Shown here: positions 59,205-64,000 of the stretch, in pieces
How the letters are laid out: each line of letters begins with the position of its first letter
Numbering within the stretch: the stretch's first letter is position 1
NCBI GenBank assembly: GCA_021229015.1
Contig: CM037777.1
Span: forward strand, 66,123,946 to 66,187,945
Source: Solen grandis
Taxonomy: Eukaryota; Mollusca; Bivalvia; Adapedonta; Solenidae
Length of the DNA: 64,000 bases
Direction of reading: 5' to 3'
Notes under the pieces: model-generated
Told to the model about the DNA's origin: nothing
Databases searched by the model: none
The model's input: only the letters and a program-made list of their open reading frames with translations
Translations under genes and position numbers: made by a program

Positions 59205-59438
59205 CTCTTTCCCTCATATAAACTCATTTTGACGTACTCAATAGGTACCACATAAAACCTAATCTGCAGAAAACCACAGTTAAACCTCACCAAATTTAAT
59301 TACAAAATTCTCATTTCCAGAATACTGAGGAGCAGCGAACAGCATACAACCTTATCAACCTGCGAGTTACTCGCAGGCTGATCTGGTTTTATGCTGTTCG
59401 CATAGGTCTTTTCATGGTTTCCTCTGTGAGGGAAAGGG
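59205..59438. mobile_element. piggyBac-like MITE with TTAA duplication
   Basis: Inverted ends CTCTTTCCCTCA (59205-59216) and TGAGGGAAAGGG (59427-59438) differ at one position. TTAA stands on both sides (59201-59204, 59439-59442). TTAA target duplication with CCC-type ends is diagnostic of the piggyBac superfamily (established knowledge). Inside is a perfect palindromic stem cctgcgagt-t-actcgcagg (59359-59377). No protein. Confidence 0.75.
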
Positions 59439-59442
59439 TTAA

Positions 59443-60403
59443 ATGTAAACGTAATCAGATAATGCAGATTGATATGCACATCTTGTCCTCGCAGACGATA
59501 AACCATACCTTATATAAGGAGCATTATAACACGCATATGATGAATTATTTGTGTAGTGCATTTGCTGGTCAATCATTTTACTTGACGTAGTAGTTTCTAA
59601 TTTAAGTGGAAAGTTGGAATTGATTATGCAGGACTAATAATTCACACGAAAGTGCCATTAATTTCATTGGGGTGTAATAGCACTTTTGTTGATATGATTA
59701 TTTCGTTGTATTTCCTTCACTATGGAGGAAACTGCTACACTATTTTGCATAATATCTAAATTAATTTCCTTATCATTTCGTGCTTGCAGAAGACTTGAAA
59801 TCAGATTAAAATCAAATCTATTTTGTTTGATATTTACTTGTTAAGCCATTAAACACATATACGAGTACAAAGCCTTTTCCACTAGAAGATTTGATACGGG
59901 AATACATCCCACGGTTCTTACAAATGATGGGGTAATGACACATTTCGTTTAACTGTAAGTCTAATAATATGCATGAACATCTTGCCATTCAAGTGTCGAT
60001 ATAACCAAGTAATTATTTCCTGTTAACCACAATAAGAGTTTCCATACTCACACTGTCGTGACAACTGTCCTAAAAACTGCGTTCATACAAAATGTAAATA
60101 TTATAATCTAATATATGTGGAAAATCTTTTTTTCTAAAATTTGTATTTTTTAATGTAATCAAGTTTCTCTACTTCTATAATTATCGTTTTATCGTTACAA
60201 AATCTAAATTAAAAAAAAATAATAAAAAAAACTTGATTTTTTTCAACCGTATTTTAGAGGAAAATCCGTTGAAGTGAAAATCAAAATGTTAGAGTCTATG
60301 ACATGACATAGAAACTGATAATTAAGTCATATTATATAATTATGTTTAATTTGTCGCTGATGGAAACTTTAAAATTGCGGAATCTGAGGATGACGGGGAA
60401 AAA
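59443..60403. other. Unassigned AT-rich stretch
   Basis: No recognised gene, RNA gene or repeat end. Confidence 0.4.
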
Positions 60404-60725
60404 CAATCATCGAAAAGCTAAGATAACTGTAAAGCTCAAAATGAACGAAAAGCTAAGACAATCGAGACGCTCGAATAATCGAAAAGCTAAGACAACCGAG
60501 AAGCTCGAATATTCAAAAAGCTAAATCAATCGTGAAGCTAAAATGCATGAAAAGCTAAGACAACCGAGACGATCGGACAATCGAAAAGTTAAGACAACCG
60601 AGAAGTTCGAATAATAAAAAAACTAAGACAACCGAAAAGCTCGAATAAACGAAAAGCTAAGATAACCGATAAGCTCGAATAATCGAAAAGCTAAGACAAC
60701 CGAGAAACTCGGATAATTACAAAGT
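60404..60725. repeat. 34-bp minisatellite built of two 17-bp halves
   Basis: Nine to ten units of cgaaaagctaagacaac + cgagaagctcgaataat. The two 17-bp halves are related (cga.aagct.), so the unit is a diverged dimer. Some units are shortened or mutated. The length is not a multiple of three, so the local Lys-rich frame is not a protein repeat. Confidence 0.9.
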
Positions 60726-61539
60726 TCAGTAACCGAATGAAAATTTCATTTTATCAATATAAAATCGGTTTCCCTTTTGATTCAGTCGTTCCGCATAGGG
60801 TCTGGAAAAAAACCTAGAACTAAGCATAATGTTTGAAATATCGCTACACGGACCTTCGCTACTTGACTGTATAGTTAACATATACATATTTTTACTTCTA
60901 ATATATATTTTGAATCTACAAACTGAAGGGTTCCATGATAATGTTGGTTCATTTATTTTTAGGTAAAGGACATATAATATCATCTGATAATTTCATACCG
61001 TTCAAAATGTTACTGATTAAATATAATGATCTGTTATACTCTTCTTTAGTGTGAGAAGAATCAGTAATTACTTGCAAATGATTAAGAATTCATATTTGAT
61101 GACATTCATTTGAAGCTAAAAAAGAACAGTTATGGAATTTTGCCTCCTTAATGTTATTTTTTTCACAATTCATTCCAAACAGGGTTCTCGAAAAGACCAT
61201 CAGCATGATGTAAAATTCATATTAGAGGAAGATTTAGCAAAATTAACATGTTATCGGGTGTAAGACATCGCTCTTTATACTTTATGATAACATTGCTGTA
61301 ACTAGTGAGCGTTAAAACTCATGGACATGATAATTAAAAATTTCATACTGATATGCTCACAACATTTAACATGTAACACAATCACGTTTCTGTACAGATG
61401 GCCGACTCCTCGCCACTGACAACTTTTTATTGAATTATCCTATTTTCAGCAATTTATTTCATTAGGTTTTAGGTGATTATTTGAGCAAATTACAATGAAT
61501 ACTGATTAAAAATTTTAGAGAAGAAAAATATCTTTTTAC
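60726..61539. other. Unassigned AT-rich stretch
   Basis: No recognised gene or repeat. Confidence 0.4.
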
Positions 61540-62070
61540 ATAAATTATATTAGAAGACTAGCCAACTCTCTGAGAACCCCATTTATCAAGGGACAAACTT
61601 TGTTTCAGCAATTACGTTAAACGGAAGAGTGGTGAATAGATCATTTATGCAGGATTAAATTTAAATTTTGGCCATCGGTTTTAGAAAAGAATAATTTAGA
61701 CTTTTTTCTATAGTTTATATTAGGCAGTCAGCAGACCACCTGTGGACTCAGTTTTCAAACGATCAGGTTTATTTTAGCAGTTATGTTCATACAGAGACAT
61801 GCGGTTACCCTTTATGCAAAATGAATTTTATTTCTTACTAAATAAATGGTTTTAGAGTCTTTTTTTAATATTTGACATAGATTATATTAAAAAGCTAGCA
61901 GAACCCCCTGGAACTCGTACATCAAGCAGTCAACTATAATAGAGTAATGCGGTTACCTTTTTGTGTAAAATGAGTTTAATGAAACAATGAAATTTGATTT
62001 TGACCACTAGTTTTATAGACAGTAACTGTTTTTGATATTTTCTTTCTATATAAATAAAATATCCTACCCC
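61540..62070 (+). repeat. Old tandem array, ~175-bp units, about 3 copies
   Basis: Units start near 61545, 61715 and 61886 (tatatta.aag.ctagc.ga.cc.cctg.gaactc) and carry tttagcagttatg...agagacatgcggttaccttt and gttttagaaaa. Wording resembles tandem units of the GAGCAC family (as in 23000-23460). No terminal hairpins remain. Confidence 0.5.
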
Positions 62071-62293
62071 TAAAACAATGACTACGCTACGCATTTTTTT
62101 CAAATGTAAGTGCAAGGAGATTGTTGTCTAATAAGTTAATTAATGTATTCGCGCTTATCAATCACAGGTGCCACATGTGACAGGATTTAAGTATGCCTAA
62201 ATAAATGTGAAAAGTCCACGTATTCGTTGAGTTTGGAATATCATTCTTTCATTACCACAAGCGAACACAAGTTGAGAGAGAGTTTTATTGTGA

Positions 62294-62546
62294 GGGTTTA
62301 CCGTCACACGAGCAGAATTTCAATCATTTGGAGACGATGTCTATTTGACACAGTTATAGTGCTGTCACACTGCAGTATCACACCGTAGATATGTGGCATG
62401 ATGCAACCAGTCACATTATCCTGACGCTGAGCCTACCAAAACTGCCATATATGCTGAGCGACAAGCAAGGGAGCTATACCAGTACCATTTCTTACGACTT
62501 TGGTATTCGAACCCACGATCTCCCGCACGCGAGACGCTCTACGGAT
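62294..62546 (-). mobile_element. tRNA-derived SINE, copy 2
   Basis: Homologous along its body to 1436-1674. The minus-strand B box ggttcgaatacc (plus 62502-62513) is followed by the body and a tail read on plus as ttaccgtcacacgagcagaa. The head is better preserved than in copy 1 (gagcgtctcgcgtgcgggag on minus). A GA run (62546-62561) sits at the 5' side. Confidence 0.7.
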
Positions 62547-62561
62547 GAGAGAGAGAGAGAA

Positions 62562-63089
62562 CTCGGAAGTCGATCACATACAGCCATAAAGTGTTTCTGC
62601 ATTCATTTAACCCTTAAATAAAATAAAATGTTGTCCGAACGCACTAAAAGCTTTAAGTTGTAGTAGGGATCAACTTTTATTGAATCATGCTGCAATAATG
62701 AGACGTAATGACCTTTTAAAGAATTATCGTGCAGTCTGAAAATTTTAAGACATTACAGAAAATAAATGAATTTAATCGTTGCAGTCTTGAGACTCAGTAT
62801 TTTACCATCTTAATTTTCTCGAATTGTCTGTTACAAGTCTCAAAGCATTTCCATTATCTTGGTCTAATTGTATCACATTTATATTAAATGTAAATAAAAG
62901 CTAGCTAGAATACCTATTTTATTGCGTAAGATGTTTTCGAGAAGATCTTAGAAAAATATCTACGACAAATAGTATTAATTTAATCAATTGCTTCAAATGA
63001 AACGTAATATATTATAAATCAAATTTAAGATTCGTAATCCTGAATATGATTATTTGCACAGAAATCTAGATAAATACAAAATAGCGAGA
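62562..63089. other. Unassigned AT-rich stretch
   Basis: No recognised gene or repeat. Confidence 0.4.
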
Positions 63090-63690
63090 GCTTTACATGT
63101 CGGAACATTATTAGCCACTCTTCAAGGACGCTCCAGGGATCAGGATGAAGAAAGGACATTTGTGCCGAAGGCTAATTACTCAAGAACAAATAATGCAATT
63201 GAAGTTGACCTTTATGCACTACTGCACATCAATATCAAGCCCCCATGCAATTATAAAGAAATTCCGAAGAAAAATACAAGTCTTAGAGGAGTTAACTTTA
63301 TACGCATTGTCTAAGGAACATGCACAAAGGGCAATAACTCAAGAACAAATAATGCAAGTTATCTCACCATAATGCACAACTGCACATCAATATCAAAATT
63401 CCATGTTTGTTTATTTGTTTGTTGGATTTAACAAAACTAATTCTCCGTGCAAGGAGGAAGACATTGCATACACTAATTAAGGAGAAGTTATTTACACACG
63501 CATTTGCATATGAAAATACACAAAAGACAACAACACTTGTACAACCTTACAATCCATACATTTCATCGTATGCACAACTTCACACCAATCTATGAAAACA
63601 TTACGATAAATGATATATGAGTTATCCGCACAAGCAATTCCAAACAGACGGACGAGCATACATGCAGACGGACAGACGAATGCCGTGCAT
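63090..63690 (+). repeat. Tandem units with (GACG)n-type tract
   Basis: Two to three units about 160 bp apart are marked by actcaagaacaaataatgca (63178 and 63339) and ctgcacatcaatatcaa (63223 and 63380). They end in cagacggacgagcatacatg and gacggacagacga (63645-63678). The order is the same as in other tandem-carrying families. A clear terminal hairpin was not found. Confidence 0.55.
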
Positions 63691-64000
63691 CATAAATCAG
63701 GGCGTATACAATAACTCTCTGGCTGTTAAACCATTTTTGAACAATAGACAACTATACTGCTGTAGGTACCTGTACTGACGGCTTAGTTTGTTTGCGTCAT
63801 TTCCGGCATCAAACGCGTAATTTGAAAAGGGCCAGATTCGTACACGAATGTTTTTAAATGTCTGATAGAGACTTTCATGCTGCATGAAGGTGCTTCGTCT
63901 TCATTGCTAGTTCACGATTCAAATGTAGTTTACCCAGGAACAAAAGAGAAGGAAAAGTATCCATTGTTGAAGTAACTGTTATCCCGATAAATCGAAAATT
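63691..64000. other. Unassigned window end
   Basis: No recognised feature. Confidence 0.4.

Noticed and set aside
60342..60524. Lys-rich frame (NNRKAKTTEKLE)
   Set aside because: Reads through the 34-bp minisatellite, whose length is not a multiple of three. The frame is lost in later units.

Overview
The window looks like non-genic or gene-poor nuclear DNA of a marine bivalve mollusc. This is an inference from several things: the AT-rich base composition, the tRNA-derived SINEs, and above all the many copies of repeats that begin with caagagggccatgatggccc and end with a hairpin gagcac...gtgctcaggtgagctaa. I associate that repeat type with clam and other bivalve genomes, but I could not run a search. 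No bacterial-style operons, rRNA, CRISPR array or confidently recognisable host protein gene is visible. Two 100-base N runs (8574-8673 and 58674-58773) are assembly gaps.

Layout. 1-8.6 kb: AT-rich DNA with a 22-bp tandem repeat, a SINE, a miniature LTR retrotransposon whose LTRs carry tRNA-like sequence (2779-3158), and a decayed Ty3/gypsy fragment (integrase end, polypurine tract, 3' LTR; 5951-7145). 8.7-14.3 kb: long tandem arrays of a ~445-bp unit and a ~370-bp unit, with one hairpin-ended element inserted. 14.3-21.3 kb: three elements nested inside each other, the innermost a ~4-kb TIR transposon. 21.3-30 kb: degenerate hairpin-ended elements, a SINE with target duplication, and tandem arrays. 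30.4-33.7 kb: the same 445/370/445 array order as at 8.7-14.3 kb, in opposite orientation. 33.9-50.4 kb: a dense cluster of hairpin-ended, tandem-array-carrying elements, several nested, with a Tigger/pogo-like relic. 50.4-64 kb: sparser sequence holding two ~99% identical 461-bp MITEs that bracket a 3.7-kb segment (with a possible two-exon gene), a TTAA-flanked MITE, a minisatellite, SINEs and old arrays.

The main theme is a set of unrelated-looking repeat families with one architecture: CAAG-type start, subterminal inverted repeat, tandem-array core, (GACG)n-like tract, 3' hairpin, and a CTAA/CTAG-type end. In one case (44332-45131) a sister copy supplies the empty site: it shows insertion between A and T without target duplication, which is how Helitron-type rolling-circle elements insert. 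The protein-coding calls are all weak and labelled so.
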